64,000 bases of DNA from Streptomyces sp. NBC_01268 (GCF_036240795.1 NZ_CP108454.1:930001-994000), one strand, 5' to 3'; shown: positions 28,270 through 37,514, counted from the first letter of the stretch. Notes: a model not told the origin generated them from the sequence alone. Numbers and translations are program-made.

Positions 28270-28986
28270 ATGATTCGCGGCAGGCCGGGGCACCAGCGGC
28301 CCATGGGAGAAGACACCGCGAACAGACGCTCGTCCCGCGGGACCCGACCGGCGGGGTCGGCCCGCCGGCGGTGGCCGCTCGCCGCCGTCGTCCTGGTCGT
28401 ACTCGCCGTCGCCCTGATGTTGGTGGGGCAGATCCTGCGGCTGCCGGGACTGGACGTGTTCGGCACCGACATGAAGGACCGCTCCGGCCCCGCGGTCCTG
28501 AAGTCCGTCCAGGACATGCACCGTTACGAAGGGGCGGCCGGGACCTACCAGGTCGTGGTCGACCTGGAACAGGACGCCCGATTCCTGCCGGCCGCCATCC
28601 GGGGCACCCGCACGCTGTACGTGGCGACCGGCGGCGTCACCGCCTACGTGGAGCTGGGCGGAGTCGGCAAGGACGCCGTCACCGTCGACGCGCAGCGCAC
28701 CACGGCGACCCTGCGCCTGCCCCACGCCCGACTGGGCTCCCCCGCGCTCGACCCCGAGCGGTCCTACGCCGTGTCCAAGCAGCGCGGCCTGCTGGACCGG
28801 CTGGGCGACCTGTTCTCCGACAACCCGGCGAGCGAGCGGGCGGTCAACGTCCTCGCCGCCCGGCGCATCGGCGACGCCGCCCGCCAGTCGGACCTGACCT
28901 CACGAGCGGAACGCAACACGACCTCCATGCTCCAGGGCCTGCTCCGCGCGCTGGGCTTCGAGCGAGTGACGGTCACCTACACCTGA
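28270..28986 (+). CDS. DUF4230-family membrane-anchored protein
   Basis: This 238-aa protein starts at the ATG at 28270 with GAAGGGAG upstream (a TTG six bases earlier is less likely). One N-terminal membrane helix (WPLAAVVLVVLAVALMLVG) is followed by an external domain with the DUF4230 pattern: VLKSVQDMHRYEGAAGTYQV, VTVDAQRTTATLRLPHARLG, and a C-terminal region ending GFERVTVTYT. Function unknown. It converges with the flavoprotein gene at 29063 across a terminator. Confidence 0.8.
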   Translation: MIRGRPGHQRPMGEDTANRRSSRGTRPAGSARRRWPLAAVVLVVLAVALMLVGQILRLPGLDVFGTDMKDRSGPAVLKSVQDMHRYEGAAGTYQVVVDLEQDARFLPAAIRGTRTLYVATGGVTAYVELGGVGKDAVTVDAQRTTATLRLPHARLGSPALDPERSYAVSKQRGLLDRLGDLFSDNPASERAVNVLAARRIGDAARQSDLTSRAERNTTSMLQGLLRALGFERVTVTYT

Positions 28987-29023
28987 ACGGCGGACGGGCC
29001 CGTTCCGTGAGCTGCTCCACGCA

Positions 29024-29049
29024 CCCCGCGCGGTGTCGTACGCGCGGGG
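29024..29049. terminator. Bidirectional hairpin between convergent genes
   Basis: Arms ccccgcgcg (29024-29032) and cgcgcgggg (29041-29049) with an 8-base loop lie between the DUF4230 gene and the minus-strand flavoprotein gene. Confidence 0.6.
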
Positions 29050-29062
29050 CGGAGGTGGGTCA

Positions 29063-30448
29063 TCAGCCGCAGGAGGAGGCGGGGTTCGACGTACCGAGCT
29101 GGATCAGTTCGGGTGCGGCCGGGCCGCAGCAGCCGCTCTCCTCGGACGGCCCCTCCGTCTTGTCCGCCGCAGGCTGGTCGAAGAGGCCTGCGCCGCCGCA
29201 GACACCGGTCTCCGGCAGGGTCAGTTCGACGCGCTCCGCCGCCTCCCGGTCGCCCGCGAGGGCGGCGGCGATCGAGCGGACCTGCTCGTAGCCGGTGAGG
29301 GCGAGGAAGGTCGGGGCGCGGCCGTAGGACTTCATTCCGACGATGTAGGCGTCCTGTTCGGGGTGGGACAGCTCGTTGACGCCGTGCGGGTAGACGGTGC
29401 CACAGGAGTGCTGGTTGGGGTCGATGAGCGGGGCGAGGGCGACCGGGGACTGGAGGCGTTCGTCGAGGCCGAGGCGGAGTTCGGAGAGGAAGGAGAGGTC
29501 CGGGCGGAAGCCGGTCAGGACGATGATCTCGTCGACCGGGTCGAGGCGGGTGCCGTCCTCGGCGACCAGGATCAGACGGCCGTCGCCATCGCGCTCGATC
29601 GCCTCCGTGCGGAAGCCGGTGACCGCGTCGGCGTGCCCCTCGTCGACGGCGGCCTTGGCGGCCAGGCCCAGGGCACCTCGGGCCGGCAACTGGTCGGCGC
29701 CGCCGCCGCCGAACGTGGAGCCGGAGATGCCGCGGCGCAGGATCCACAGGGCCTTGGTGCCGGCGCCGCCCTCGGCCTTCGCCAGGTTCGCCAGCGCGGC
29801 GAGTGCGGTGAAGGCGGAGGCGCCGGAGCCGATGACGGCGGTGCGCTTGCCCGCATGGCGGGCGCGGTCGGCGGGGGCGTCGAGGTCGGGGACCCGGTAC
29901 GAGACGCGGTCGGCGGCGGCCCTCTCCCCGAGGGCGGGCAGGCCCGCGGCGCCCGCGGGGCCGGGGGTGGCCCACGTGCCGGAGGCGTCGATCACCGCGC
30001 GGGCGAACAACCGCTCCTCGCGGCCGTCGGCGTACGCGACGTGCACGAGGAAGGGCTGGCCCTCACGGTCGGCGTCGACGATCCGGTCGCGGCCGGCGCG
30101 GGAGACACCCGTGACCGTCGCGCCGACGCGGACGCGCTCGCCGAGGGCGTCCGCGAGCGGCTGGAGATACCGCTCCGCCCAGTCGCCGCCGGTCGGGTAC
30201 GCCGCCGCGTCGGGCTTCACCCAGCCCGTCGGGGCCAGGAGCTTCTCCGCCGCCGGGTCGACGACCTCCGACCACGGGGAGAAGAGCCGTACGTGCGACC
30301 ACGCGCGCACGGCCGTGCCGGCGGTCGGTCCCGCCTCCAGGACCAGCGGTTCGAGGCCTCGCTCGACGAGGTGGGCGGCGGCTGCCAGACCCGAGGGTCC
30401 GGCTCCGACGACCACGACGGGCAGCTGATCGGTGGCGGTGGCGTTCAC
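29063..30448 (-). CDS. FAD/NAD(P)-dependent oxidoreductase of the arsenic locus with a Cys-rich tail
   Basis: This 461-aa flavoprotein starts at the GTG at 30448 after GGGGAG (an ATG eight codons upstream is possible). An N-terminal FAD Rossmann motif VVVVGAGPSGLAAAAHLVER, a second nucleotide site VIGSGASAFTALAALANLA and a late ATG-type motif (EIIVLTGFRPDLSFL) place it with flavin monooxygenase/thioredoxin-reductase-like proteins found beside arsR genes. The last 40 residues carry GCCGPAAPE and end ASSCG, which is unusual for the family but echoes the Cys-Cys motifs elsewhere in this region. It is transcribed divergently from arsR at 30622, with two operator copies between. Likely a redox step on arsenic compounds; the substrate is unknown. 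Confidence 0.8.
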   Translation of the reverse strand: MNATATDQLPVVVVGAGPSGLAAAAHLVERGLEPLVLEAGPTAGTAVRAWSHVRLFSPWSEVVDPAAEKLLAPTGWVKPDAAAYPTGGDWAERYLQPLADALGERVRVGATVTGVSRAGRDRIVDADREGQPFLVHVAYADGREERLFARAVIDASGTWATPGPAGAAGLPALGERAAADRVSYRVPDLDAPADRARHAGKRTAVIGSGASAFTALAALANLAKAEGGAGTKALWILRRGISGSTFGGGGADQLPARGALGLAAKAAVDEGHADAVTGFRTEAIERDGDGRLILVAEDGTRLDPVDEIIVLTGFRPDLSFLSELRLGLDERLQSPVALAPLIDPNQHSCGTVYPHGVNELSHPEQDAYIVGMKSYGRAPTFLALTGYEQVRSIAAALAGDREAAERVELTLPETGVCGGAGLFDQPAADKTEGPSEESGCCGPAAPELIQLGTSNPASSCG

Positions 30449-30505
30449 GGCGACTCCCCTTTGTTTCGACATCCGTCGATCCCATATGCCGCCAGAATGA
30501 CACTT

Positions 30506-30541
30506 GAATCGATGAGCGTCAACATAGACACCCATCGAATC
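30506..30541. promoter_or_regulatory. ArsR-type operator, flavoprotein side
   Basis: Inverted arms gaatcgatg and catcgaatc flank the 14-mer gtcaacatagacac (30518-30531). The same 14-mer occurs in the operator at the arsR start 90 bases away. The flavoprotein start is about 60 bases downstream. Confidence 0.65.
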
Positions 30542-30597
30542 CGAGGGGTCGGCGGGCGACCGAGGGGACGTAAAGGTATGGACCACTAGGCAGCTGG

Positions 30598-30629
30598 TTC
30601 GATGCATGTCAACATAGACACATGTCGAA
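30598..30629. promoter_or_regulatory. ArsR-type operator overlapping the arsR start codon
   Basis: Arms ttcgatgcatg and catgtcgaa enclose gtcaacatagacac (30608-30621). The right arm contains the ATG at 30622, so the repressor would cover its own start. This implies autoregulation and a very short or absent leader. Confidence 0.7.
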
Positions 30630-30987
30630 TGCCAAGGTGCTGACGCTGCTGGAACCCGAGACCGCCGCCCCCTGCTGCCCGCCCCTCCACGAACGTCCTT
30701 TGACCGCCACGGAGGCGGAGCGGACCGCCGCGATGTTCAAGGCCCTCGGCGACCCCGTGCGGCTGCGGCTGTTCTCCGCCGTCGCCTCGCACGAAGGCGG
30801 CGAGGCGTGCGTGTGCGACATCTCCGACGTCGGCGTCTCGCAGCCGACCGTCTCCCACCACCTGAAGAAGCTCCGCGAGGCGGGCCTGCTCGCCTCCGAG
30901 CGGCGGGGCACCTGGGTCTACTACCGCGTCGAGCCCGCCGTCCTCGCGGCCTTGGGCCAGTTGCTCACCAAGGCCGCGACGGCCTGA
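30622..30987 (+). CDS. arsR: ArsR-family arsenic-responsive repressor
   Basis: This 121-aa winged-helix repressor has an N-terminal Cys pair (Cys18-Cys19, in TAAPCCPPLHE) and ACVCD at 62-66 (Cys63, Cys65), followed by the recognition helix VSQPTVSHHLKKLREAGLL and the wing WVYYRVE. A Cys pair near the N-terminus plus a Cys in the DNA-binding region is the As(III) site type known from Corynebacterium glutamicum ArsR. It has no ribosome binding site; the start codon lies inside the operator. It is divergent from the flavoprotein gene and ends nine bases from the convergent ArsO-like gene. Confidence 0.88.
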   Translation: MSNAKVLTLLEPETAAPCCPPLHERPLTATEAERTAAMFKALGDPVRLRLFSAVASHEGGEACVCDISDVGVSQPTVSHHLKKLREAGLLASERRGTWVYYRVEPAVLAALGQLLTKAATA

Positions 30988-30996
30988 GGCCCCGCT

Positions 30997-32052
30997 TCAC
31001 CCCAGCAGGGCGGCGATCTCCCGGGCCGCCTCGCGGGCAGGGCGGCCGACGCCGATCAGCGTCGCGGAGGCCGGTCCCGTCCAGTCGCCGTACCCGAGGA
31101 GGTGGAGGCGGGGTTCTCCGACGGCCCGGGTGCCCTCGGTCGGAACGTGGCCGCGCGGGCCCCTGAGACCGAGCGGGGACAGATGGGCGAGCGCAGGGCG
31201 GAAGCCGGTGCACCAGATGATCGCGTCCGCCTCGGCGGTCGCGCCGTCGGCCCACGCGACCCCCGTGGGCGTGATCCGGTCGAACATGGGCGTCGCCTTC
31301 AGCAGCCCGGCGTCCCGGGCCTCGCGGACGGGCGGCACGGCCACGATGTCGCCGAGCGACGCGACGCCCCCGGTGTCGGGTCCGCCCGCGTCGAGGGCGC
31401 GTCGGCGGGCGGTGGCGGCGTCGAACAGGGCTCGGCCGTCGATGTCGTCCGGGAGGTAGCGCGGTTCGCGCAGGGTCACCCAGGTCAGCTCGGCGTGGCC
31501 GACGAGGTCGGCGGCGATCTGCGCGCCGGAGTTGCCGCCACCGACCACGATCACCCGCAGACCGCCGAACCTCTCGGGGCCTCGGTACTCCACCGTGTGG
31601 AGCTGGGCTCCGCGGAACTCCGGGCGACCGGGCAGCGCGGGGAGGAACGGGCGGGACCAGACGCCCGTGGCGCTGACGACCGCGCGGCCGTGCCACGCTC
31701 CCCCGTCGCTCTCCACTCGCAGGACTTCGCCCGCACGGTGGACGCCGGTGACCCGTACGGGCCGCTCGATCGGGAGGTCGTACCGCTGCTCGTAGTCGGA
31801 GAGGTACTCCACGACGTGCGCGGCGCGCGGGAAGGTCTCGCCCGGCTGGGGCGGCATCAGGCGGCCGGGCAGGGAGGAGTAGGCGGCCGGGGAGAAGAGG
31901 CGCAGGGAGTCCCAGGCCTCGCGCCAGGCGCCGCCGGACGCCGGAGCGGCGTCGAGGACGACGAAGTCCAGCTTGGCCCGCCGCAGGTGGTATCCGGCGG
32001 CGAGACCCGCCTGGCCTCCGCCGATCACCACGACGTCGAACTTCCTGGTCAC
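30997..32052 (-). CDS. arsO: ArsO-like flavin-dependent monooxygenase/oxidoreductase
   Basis: This 351-aa protein starts with GTG at 32052. FAD motif DVVVIGGGQAGLAAGYHLRR, NADPH motif VIVVGGGNSGAQIAADLVGH and the late DAIIWCTGFRPALAHL are all present. Length and motifs fit the ArsO/CzcO-type flavoproteins frequent in actinobacterial ars operons, whose precise reaction is not settled. It lies between arsR and an MFS exporter in an arsR-arsO-MFS-arsR arrangement. The symbol is given by resemblance, not by a unique signature. Confidence 0.8.
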   Translation of the reverse strand: MTRKFDVVVIGGGQAGLAAGYHLRRAKLDFVVLDAAPASGGAWREAWDSLRLFSPAAYSSLPGRLMPPQPGETFPRAAHVVEYLSDYEQRYDLPIERPVRVTGVHRAGEVLRVESDGGAWHGRAVVSATGVWSRPFLPALPGRPEFRGAQLHTVEYRGPERFGGLRVIVVGGGNSGAQIAADLVGHAELTWVTLREPRYLPDDIDGRALFDAATARRRALDAGGPDTGGVASLGDIVAVPPVREARDAGLLKATPMFDRITPTGVAWADGATAEADAIIWCTGFRPALAHLSPLGLRGPRGHVPTEGTRAVGEPRLHLLGYGDWTGPASATLIGVGRPAREAAREIAALLG

Positions 32053-32104
32053 GTCCGGGGCTTCCCTTCCTCATGGCGGTGTCCCGCCGTCATTGTCCCG
32101 TGGC

Positions 32105-32129
32105 GGAGGGCGGGCGAAGTCCGCCCTCC
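32105..32129 (-). terminator. Hairpin between the MFS and ArsO-like genes
   Basis: A 9-bp stem (ggagggcgg / ccgccctcc) with a 7-base loop sits just after the MFS stop at 32133, so the ArsO-like gene probably has its own promoter or relies on read-through. Confidence 0.55.
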
Positions 32130-32132
32130 CCG

Positions 32133-33290
32133 TTACGTGCGCGTGGCGGCGACAGCTCCGCAGGCGGCCACGACCGCCAGGAGGGCGAACAGGCGAGGGT
32201 ATCCGCCGAGCGGACCGGCCAGCGCCGCTCCGGCGAAGGGCGCGAGCGCTCCCGCCACGGCGGGAAGGACGCCGAGGAGGCCCGAGAGCCTGCCGTAGTG
32301 GGTGGTCCCCCAGCGCTCGGTGACGGCGGTCGCCTGGGCGAGGGTGAGGTTTCCTCGCGCCATGCCCGCCGCCACCGACAGCGCCACGAGGAGGGGGTAC
32401 GGGCCGGGGAGGAGGGACAGGGCCGCCGTGGCGAGGGCACTGAGGGCGATCAGGGCCGTCAGGCGAGCGCTCGGGCCGGTGCGGCGGGCCAGTCCGGCGT
32501 AGAGCGTGCGGCCGAGGGTCTGGCCGGCGCCTCCGAGACCCAGCGCCCAGGCCGCTTCCGTCAGCGAGAAGCCTCGTGCGACCAGCAGCGGGACCAGCGC
32601 CACGACGACCGAGAAGGCCGCGAAGGCGGAGAGGGTCGACGACAGGGCCAGCATGCGGAACCTGCGGCTGCGGGCGACGGCGGAGGCGCCGGTGGAGTTG
32701 CCCTCCCCCTGCGGGACCGGCGCCCTCGGCCACTCCGGCTTGAGGGCGATCGCGTGGGCGGGGATCGTGACGACCGCCAGCAGCGCGGCGAGCACGAGAT
32801 ACGTGCCCCGCCAGGACATCCGGTCGGAGAGCGCCGCCGTGAGCGGGGCGAACACGGTGGAGGCGAGGCCGCCCGCGAGGGTGACGAGGGTGAGGGCGCG
32901 CACATGATCGGGGGCCCACCAGCGGGTGACGGCGGCGAAGGCGGGCGGATAGAAGGTCGACGCCATGGCCACCCCGGCGAACGCCCAGCCGAGGAAGAAC
33001 ACGCCGGGCGTCCGGGCCGCGGCGATCACGACGAGACTCGCGCAGCCGAGGACCGAGCCCGCTGTCATCAGGGCCCTGGGCCCCCTGCGGTCGACGACCC
33101 GGCCCACCAGGATCCCGGTCAGCCCCGAGACGATCAGGGCGAGCGAGAACGCCCCCGTCGTCGCACCGGCGGACCAGCCCGTGTCCGCCGTGATCCCCGA
33201 ACTCAGCACGGGGAAGGCGTAGTAGAGGATGCCCCAGCTCGTGATCTGGGTGAGGCACAGCGCCCGGAGCGCCCTGCGCCGCTGTCCCAT
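32133..33290 (-). CDS. MFS exporter of the arsenic locus
   Basis: This 385-aa, 12-TM major facilitator protein starts at the ATG at 33290. The first loop carries the MFS A motif (GRVVDRRGPRALMTAGSVLG), and the central loop is short (WPRAPVPQGEGNSTG). It lies between two arsR genes and divergent from the second, whose operator overlaps this promoter. That supports export of an arsenic compound, by analogy with ArsJ-like or ArsK-like MFS efflux proteins. No glyceraldehyde-3-phosphate dehydrogenase gene of the ArsJ pathway is present, so ArsJ function is not claimed. Confidence 0.8.
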   Translation of the reverse strand: MGQRRRALRALCLTQITSWGILYYAFPVLSSGITADTGWSAGATTGAFSLALIVSGLTGILVGRVVDRRGPRALMTAGSVLGCASLVVIAAARTPGVFFLGWAFAGVAMASTFYPPAFAAVTRWWAPDHVRALTLVTLAGGLASTVFAPLTAALSDRMSWRGTYLVLAALLAVVTIPAHAIALKPEWPRAPVPQGEGNSTGASAVARSRRFRMLALSSTLSAFAAFSVVVALVPLLVARGFSLTEAAWALGLGGAGQTLGRTLYAGLARRTGPSARLTALIALSALATAALSLLPGPYPLLVALSVAAGMARGNLTLAQATAVTERWGTTHYGRLSGLLGVLPAVAGALAPFAGAALAGPLGGYPRLFALLAVVAACGAVAATRT

Positions 33291-33341
33291 GCCCGCCCCC
33301 GTCGCCGCCGGTGAGATCGCTCCGCAGCATTGCCCGCGTGA

Positions 33342-33373
33342 TTCGACACATGCAAAAATAGAGGAATGTCGAA
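33342..33373. promoter_or_regulatory. ArsR-type operator at the second arsR start
   Basis: Inverted arms ttcgaca (33342) and tgtcgaa (ending 33373) flank an AT-rich centre (aaaaatagagga). The ATG at 33366 lies in the right arm. The layout is the same as the first arsR operator. Confidence 0.65.
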
Positions 33374-33737
33374 CCTGAGTACGGTTCTTTCGCACGTCGA
33401 TCCTTCCTCGGGCGCCGTGCCCTGCTGCTCCCCCCTCCTCGCCGCCGAACTCTCGGCAGCGGACGCCGACCGTCTGGCTGCCGTGTTCAAGGCGCTGTCC
33501 GATCCGGTGCGGCTGAGGCTGCTGTCCCGTGTGGCGTCCCACCCCGCCGGTGAGGCGTGCGTCTGCGACATCGCCGACGTCGGGGTGTCGCAGCCGACGG
33601 TCTCCCACCACCTCAAGAAGCTGCGGGAAGCCGGGCTGTTGACGTCCGAGCGCCGCCGGACCTGGGTCTACTACCGGGCCGACCACGAGGTGCTGGTCGC
33701 CCTGGCGGCGCTGCTCGGTCTGCCCGGCCGACCCTAG
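33366..33737 (+). CDS. arsR: ArsR-family arsenic-responsive repressor, second copy
   Basis: This 123-aa protein is a close paralogue of the repressor at 30622. Cys20-Cys21 occur in AVPCCSPLL, Cys65 and Cys67 in EACVCD, and the recognition segment GVSQPTVSHHLKKLREAGLL is identical. The two probably bind similar operators and may cross-regulate. It is divergent from the MFS exporter and convergent with the GNAT-type gene ending at 33840. Confidence 0.88.
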   Translation: MSNLSTVLSHVDPSSGAVPCCSPLLAAELSAADADRLAAVFKALSDPVRLRLLSRVASHPAGEACVCDIADVGVSQPTVSHHLKKLREAGLLTSERRRTWVYYRADHEVLVALAALLGLPGRP

Positions 33738-33795
33738 CCGTGCTCGACCCCAGCCGCGCTCGACCCCGGCCCCCGCTCGGGCGGGGGAAGCGGGC

Positions 33796-33829
33796 GGGCG
33801 TCGCGCACGGGGGAACGGTCGCGACGCCC
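33796..33829. terminator. Hairpin between convergent arsR and transferase genes
   Basis: Arms gggcgtcgcg (33796-33805) and cgcgacgccc (33820-33829) lie between two genes that end toward each other. Confidence 0.6.
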
Positions 33830-33839
33830 ACCCGCGGTC

Positions 33840-34787
33840 TCAGGGGGCGGTCCCGATCGTGTGCACGGTCGTTCCCGCCAGGCCCGTTCCCCGGAACGGC
33901 CGGGGGTCGAGGCCGTCGGACGAGGTGAACAGGTTCAACCAGAGCGGTGCGGCGACCGCCGCGCCGTCTCCGGACCCGTCCGCCTCCGCGTCGTACGACA
34001 ACAGCGCGGTGGGGTCGGCGAGTTCGCCGAACCGGATCACTCTGTCCGCCTGGTGCGATCCGCTGCCCGGCTCGACCAGCTGCCCCGGCACGGCGGCGAA
34101 GCCGAGCCGCGACTTGAAGCTGAACAGCCCGGCGTTGCCCACGTGCCCGTACAGGTTGATGTCGCGCCCGAGGGTGGCCCAGCGGCGCCCGCACGTCCTG
34201 GCCTGGCGCAGCGTCTCCGCGTACAGGACACGGCTGAGGCTGTCGCCGCGCTGCCCGGCGGTGACGGCGGAGAAGCGCGCCCGCATCTCGTCGTTGGCCG
34301 GCAGGTCCTGGTTGAGGCAGGCGCCCACCAGCTCGTCGCCCGCGCGGACCGTGACGACGCGGTACGTGTCCGCCTCCGCCAGGATCTGCCCGCGCTGCTG
34401 GACCGCGACGGCCCAGCCGTTGCGCATGCCGGCGACCTGTCGCTCGTACACCTTCAGGAAGTCGTCGAGCAGCGCGACCGTCAACGGCTCGGTCTCGACG
34501 CGCAGCCCGGCCTCGCGCGCCTTGCGGTAGGCCGCCCGGATGTCGTAGCGGTCCTTCCCCGACAGCGTGGCCAGGTAGTGCTCCTCCGCATCCAGGGCCT
34601 CCGCCCGCCACATGACGACCTGCGGCTTGGGCAGGAACCCCGCCCGCCTCAGCTCGGGCCAGAGCCCGGCGGGCGGGTCCTGTACGCGGACGAGGTCCGC
34701 CTCGGCCGCGTACCGCCGCCATCCGCCGCTCAGCGCCTCGTCGGAATCGACGACCGCCATCGCCAGGCCCAGGGAATCGACGATCAC
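33840..34787 (-). CDS. GNAT/FemAB-fold acyltransferase
   Basis: This 315-aa protein opens with GTG at 34787, in a GTGA overlap with the CopA stop, so translation is coupled. The C-terminal half has the FemAB/BioF2-type pattern: [18 protein letters not shown], preceded by VGACLNQDL and the region [20 protein letters not shown]. Such proteins transfer aminoacyl or acyl groups, sometimes from tRNA, to peptide or peptidoglycan amines. It is the last gene of the minus-strand operon that begins at 43347. Its acceptor is unknown; a role in finishing the arsenic peptide is inference. Confidence 0.65.
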   Translation of the reverse strand: MIVDSLGLAMAVVDSDEALSGGWRRYAAEADLVRVQDPPAGLWPELRRAGFLPKPQVVMWRAEALDAEEHYLATLSGKDRYDIRAAYRKAREAGLRVETEPLTVALLDDFLKVYERQVAGMRNGWAVAVQQRGQILAEADTYRVVTVRAGDELVGACLNQDLPANDEMRARFSAVTAGQRGDSLSRVLYAETLRQARTCGRRWATLGRDINLYGHVGNAGLFSFKSRLGFAAVPGQLVEPGSGSHQADRVIRFGELADPTALLSYDAEADGSGDGAAVAAPLWLNLFTSSDGLDPRPFRGTGLAGTTVHTIGTAP

Positions 34788-37117
34788 GCCGCGGCCACCG
34801 TGGCAGGGCGACCGGCCGGGAGCGCGTCCGGCGCCGTGTACGGGCTCCCGGTGGAGGCCGACGTGAACCTCCGCAGCCGCAGGCTGTTCGTGACCACGAA
34901 GATGCTGGACAGGGCCATCGCAGCGCCCGCGATCATCGGGTTCAGGACGCCTGAGGCGGCCAGCGGGATGCCGGCCAGGTTGTAGAAGAAGGCCCAGAAG
35001 AGGTTGCCCTTGATCGTGCCGAGGGTGCGGCGGGAGAGGCGCACGGCGTCCGCGGCGTCGCGCAGGTCGCCGCGCACGAGGGTGATGTCGCTGGCCTCGA
35101 TGGCCGCGTCGGTGCCTCCGCCGATGGCGATGCCGAGGTCCGCCTGGGCGAGCGCGGCGGCGTCGTTGATGCCGTCGCCGACCATGGCCACGTTGCGGCC
35201 CTCGTCCTGCAGCCGGCGCACGACGGCGGCCTTGTCCTGGGGCAGGACCTCCGCCTCGACGTCGGTGATGCCCATCTCCTCGGCGATGCGCCGGGCCGCG
35301 CCCTTGCTGTCGCCGGTCAGCAGGACGGGCTTGAGGCCGAGCCTCCGCATCTCGTCGACGGCCGCGCGGCTGGTGGGCTTGGCCTCGTCGGCGACGAGGA
35401 GCAGGCCCCGGACCCGCCCGTCCCATCCGACGGCGACCGGGGTGTGGCCGCTGTCGGCGATCTCTGCGAGGCGACGGCGCAGGGCGTCGGGCGTCGTCAT
35501 CCGTTCGGCGACCCAGGCGGGGCGGCCCACCAGGACCTCGCGTCCGGCGACCTGGCCCAGGACGCCGAAACCGGCGCTGGCCTGGAAGTCGGCGACCGCG
35601 GGAAGGTCCTCGGTCAGTTCCCGGGCGGCCGTCGTGACGGCCGTGGCGATCGGGTGCTCGGAGGAGTGCTCCAGCGCACCGGCGAGAGTCAGCAGCTCGG
35701 CTCGGTCCGTGCCCTCGGCGCACACCGTCTCGACGAGCCGCATCGTGCCGGTGGTGACGGTTCCGGTCTTGTCCAGGAGGACGGTGTCGATGCGGCGGGT
35801 CGACTCGAGGACCTGGGGCCCTCTGATCACGATGCCGAGCTGAGCGCCTCGTCCCGTTCCGACGAGGAGGGCGGTCGGCGTGGCGAGGCCCAGGGAGCAC
35901 GGGCAGGCGACGACCAGGACGGCGACGGCCGCGGTGAGCGCCACCGCCGCGTCTCCCCCGTTGCCGATCCAGAATCCGCCGACGCAGACCGCCAGGGCGA
36001 CCACCACGGGGACGAAGACCGCGGCGATGCTGTCGGCCAGCCGCTGCACCGGCGCCTTGCCCGCCTGCGCCTCGGAGACGAGCCTGCTGATGTGGGCGAG
36101 CTGGGTGTCGGCGCCGACCCGCTCGGCCCGGACCGTCAGTCTGCCGTTCGTGTTGACGGTGGCTCCGACGACGCTGTCGCCGACGGTCACCTCGACCGGG
36201 ACGCTCTCCCCGGTCAGCATGGACGCGTCGACCGCCGACGTGCCGTCGACCACGACGCCGTCGGTGGCGATCTTCTCCCCCGGCCGGACGACGAACGTGT
36301 CCCCGACGCGGAGCTCCCCGATGGGGATCTCGATCTCGCGGCCGGCCCGCAGGACGGTGACGTCCTTGGCGCCGAGTTCGAGCAGCGCCCGGACGGCGCT
36401 TCGGGCCCGGTGCTTGGAGCGGTGCTCCGCGTAGCGGCCCACGAGCACGAACAGCGTGAGGGACGTGGCCACTTCGAGGTAGATGTGGTGCAGGCCCTGG
36501 CCCGGCGTCGGGGTCATCAGGAAGGGCATCCGCATGCCGGTGATGCCCGCGTAGCCGAAGAAGAGGGCGTACAGCGACCATCCGAAGGCGGCCAGGACGC
36601 CGATGGAGACCAGCGTGTCCATGGTGCCGGCGGCCTGGCGGACGTTCTTCCAGGCCGTCGTGTGGAAGGGCCAGGCTCCCCAGACGGCCACGGGAGCGCC
36701 GAGGGTCAGCGACAGCCACTGCCAGTTGTCGAACTGCAGCGGCGGGATCATGGCCATGGCGATGACCGGAACGGTGAGCGCCAGGCAGACGTGGATGCGG
36801 CGGCGCATGGTGGCGAGTTCGCGCTCGGCCGCGTCCTCCGCGCTCTCACCCGCGTCGGCCTCGGCCGGTGTCGCGGCCTCGGGGGGCGGCGGGAGGACCG
36901 CGGTGTAGCCCAGCTTCTCCACGGTGTCGATGAGTTCGGCGACCGTACGGCGCTCGTCGAAGCTGACGTGGGCGCGTTCGAGGGCGAAGTTGACCTCGGC
37001 GGTGACGCCTTCCAGCTTGTTGAGCTTCTTCTCGATACGGGCTGAGCAGGCACCACAGGTCATGCCGCCGATGTCGAGCGTGACCACGGCTGGTGCCGTC
37101 GTGGCAGTGCCTGCCAT
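34784..37117 (-). CDS. copA: Copper-translocating P1B-type ATPase
   Basis: This 777-aa pump has an N-terminal heavy-metal domain ([20 protein letters not shown], residues 17-36) and eight membrane helices. The transmembrane metal site is CPC (in [18 protein letters not shown], about 404), the phosphorylation motif DKTGT is at about 447, the nucleotide-site SEHP at about 487 and [10 protein letters not shown] at about 643. The CPC motif and heavy-metal domain indicate Cu(I) export. It follows CopZ and a 31-aa peptide gene and overlaps the downstream transferase start by four bases. Confidence 0.95.
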   Translation of the reverse strand: MAGTATTAPAVVTLDIGGMTCGACSARIEKKLNKLEGVTAEVNFALERAHVSFDERRTVAELIDTVEKLGYTAVLPPPPEAATPAEADAGESAEDAAERELATMRRRIHVCLALTVPVIAMAMIPPLQFDNWQWLSLTLGAPVAVWGAWPFHTTAWKNVRQAAGTMDTLVSIGVLAAFGWSLYALFFGYAGITGMRMPFLMTPTPGQGLHHIYLEVATSLTLFVLVGRYAEHRSKHRARSAVRALLELGAKDVTVLRAGREIEIPIGELRVGDTFVVRPGEKIATDGVVVDGTSAVDASMLTGESVPVEVTVGDSVVGATVNTNGRLTVRAERVGADTQLAHISRLVSEAQAGKAPVQRLADSIAAVFVPVVVALAVCVGGFWIGNGGDAAVALTAAVAVLVVACPCSLGLATPTALLVGTGRGAQLGIVIRGPQVLESTRRIDTVLLDKTGTVTTGTMRLVETVCAEGTDRAELLTLAGALEHSSEHPIATAVTTAARELTEDLPAVADFQASAGFGVLGQVAGREVLVGRPAWVAERMTTPDALRRRLAEIADSGHTPVAVGWDGRVRGLLLVADEAKPTSRAAVDEMRRLGLKPVLLTGDSKGAARRIAEEMGITDVEAEVLPQDKAAVVRRLQDEGRNVAMVGDGINDAAALAQADLGIAIGGGTDAAIEASDITLVRGDLRDAADAVRLSRRTLGTIKGNLFWAFFYNLAGIPLAASGVLNPMIAGAAMALSSIFVVTNSLRLRRFTSASTGSPYTAPDALPAGRPATVAAA

Positions 37118-37159
37118 GACTGCGTACTCCTTAGGGGAGGGGAACGGGACTGGGCGCGG

Positions 37160-37255
37160 TTACAGGGGCGGGAGCGCGCTTCCGAACAGGTACGAGACGC
37201 CGAAGCAGGCGACGAGGCCGACGGCGAAGAGGGCCAGCTTGACGGGCGGGTTCAC
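37160..37255 (-). CDS. 31-aa single-TM peptide between copZ and copA
   Basis: A GTG at 37255 overlaps the CopZ stop (GTGA), giving a 31-residue peptide that is one membrane helix (KLALFAVGLVACFGVSYLFG). It ends at 37160, 42 bases before CopA. Similar short hydrophobic frames occur next to Streptomyces copper pumps, from memory of such loci. It may be an accessory subunit of the pump; function unproven. Confidence 0.6.
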   Translation of the reverse strand: MNPPVKLALFAVGLVACFGVSYLFGSALPPL

Positions 37256-37476
37256 GCGGCCGCCCCGGCGAACTCGTACCCGGTGCGCTCGACGGCGGCC
37301 TGGACCGTGTCGTGGTCGAGGACCCCGGCCGCCGTGACGGTGACGCGGCCGCTCTTGTGGTCGACGACGACCTCCGTACCCTCGCCGAGGTCGGTCTCGA
37401 TGGCCGTGCGGACGCGCTTGGCGCAGCCGCCGCAGGTCATGCCGCGGACCTCGAAGACGGTGGCGGTGCTGCTCAT
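37252..37476 (-). CDS. copZ: CopZ-like copper chaperone (HMA domain)
   Basis: This 74-aa protein is a single heavy-metal-associated domain, with the Cu(I) motif GMTCGGCAKRVRTAIETDLG (residues 12-31) and a second-half strand HKSGRVTVTAAG. It delivers Cu(I) to CopA in the same operon. Start is the ATG at 37476. Confidence 0.92.
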   Translation of the reverse strand: MSSTATVFEVRGMTCGGCAKRVRTAIETDLGEGTEVVVDHKSGRVTVTAAGVLDHDTVQAAVERTGYEFAGAAA

Positions 37477-37514
37477 GGGTGACTCCGATCGAAGAGGGGG
37501 CAGGCGAGGGGGAT

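Noticed and set aside
32133..33290. ArsJ organoarsenical efflux protein
   Set aside because: ArsJ works with a linked GAPDH gene, which is absent; only a general MFS exporter can be supported.
33840..36719. 959-codon minus-strand open frame read as one protein
   Set aside because: Only its last 315 codons, after the GTG at 34787, are protein-like; the rest is an off-frame reading of copA.
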